From NCBI RefSeq assembly GCF_039555535.1, contig NZ_CP154630.1, forward strand, positions 1,067,001 to 1,131,000: a stretch of DNA of 64,000 nucleotides. The letters run 5' to 3'. The translations under genes and the position numbers were made by a program. Positions 63,704 through 64,000 of the stretch are shown piece after piece; the first letter of the stretch is position 1, and each line of letters starts with the position of its first letter. The notes beneath the pieces are model-generated. The model ran no database searches, was not told the DNA's origin, and was given only the letters and a program-made list of their open reading frames with translations. This stretch comes from Stenotrophomonas maltophilia (GTDB lineage: Bacteria > Pseudomonadota > Gammaproteobacteria > Xanthomonadales > Xanthomonadaceae).

Positions 63704-63931
63704 TCAGGAATCACGACCGGCGAGGCTGCGTGCGCGCAGGATGCGCTGGGTGATGCGCCCCCCCCGGGACGCGGCCGCTATCGGGTCAAAACACAACATG
63801 GCAGTGCGCGTACGGCGGCCGGCCGCAAGGTGGTCGCGGATGGTCCGCTCGGACAGCACGGGTACCCGCTGGTGGATCTGCTGCACGGTCAGCTGCTCAC
63901 CTTCGAAGGCATGCAGTCGGGGACGGGGCAT
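63704..63931 (-). CDS. Small DNA-binding protein candidate
   Basis: 75 residues from MPRPRLHAFEGEQLTVQQIH; LTVQQIHQRVPVLSERTIRD looks like a helix-turn-helix. It precedes the kinase gene on the same strand by 41 nt. A start at 63994 would add 21 residues. Function unknown. Confidence 0.5.
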   Translation of the reverse strand: MPRPRLHAFEGEQLTVQQIHQRVPVLSERTIRDHLAAGRRTRTAMLCFDPIAAASRGGRITQRILRARSLAGRDS

Positions 63932-64000
63932 GGCGGAAGCGCTCCTTGAAGGTGGCGGGCCGATACAGGCATCTTGCCTTTGCAGACGGCTCAAGTCAAC

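Overview
The window looks like high-GC chromosomal DNA from a Xanthomonadaceae bacterium, most likely the Stenotrophomonas maltophilia complex. Three things point there: gene order and protein style of the housekeeping genes, repeated GTAG-plus-hairpin palindromes (SMAG elements, described as typical of that species), and a headless P2-like tail locus of the R-type maltocin kind. The species call is inference; no database was searched.

Layout. 0-8.8 kb: 3' part of a very large repeat-built autotransporter, cut by the left edge. 8.9-20.3 kb: housekeeping and envelope genes: a GNAT acetyltransferase, a DUF3592 protein, tRNA-Ser(GGA), dnaX-ybaB-recR, a HIT protein, a tightly overlapping minus-strand operon moxR-DUF58-transglutaminase-slp, and a GT39-type glycosyltransferase. 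20.5-32.3 kb: maf, yceD, rpmF, then fabH, a kinase-like gene, fabD, fabG, acpP, fabF, pabB, mltG, tmk, holB and pilZ, the last four overlapping by 4 nt each.

32.4-42.4 kb: a 9.95-kb integrated element in tRNA-Val(CAC), bounded by 47-bp direct repeats. It has a tyrosine integrase beside the right att site, an AlpA-like protein divergent from a ribbon-helix-helix protein across a perfect palindrome, a four-gene chain of 4-nt overlaps ending in a winged-helix initiator-like protein, an iteron-like zone, and only two virion genes: an HK97-type capsid and a lambda-type tape measure. It is either a heavily deleted prophage or a phage satellite. 42.5-45.7 kb: a lower-GC island with a UG/Abi-type reverse transcriptase and two helical proteins carrying HEPN-like R-x(4-5)-H motifs, probably anti-phage defence. 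45.7-47.7 kb: two unrecognised genes and a tautomerase.

47.8-62.2 kb: a minus-strand R-type tailocin operon: Mor-like activator, holin candidate, lambda R-like endolysin, Rz/Rz1 spanins, baseplate V-W-J-I, fibre H, an unusual gene after the fibre, sheath, tube, E/E' frameshift pair, tape measure, U, X and D. No capsid, portal or terminase gene is present in it. 62.5-64 kb: three small genes, probably linked to the tailocin or to an adjoining phage-derived segment.
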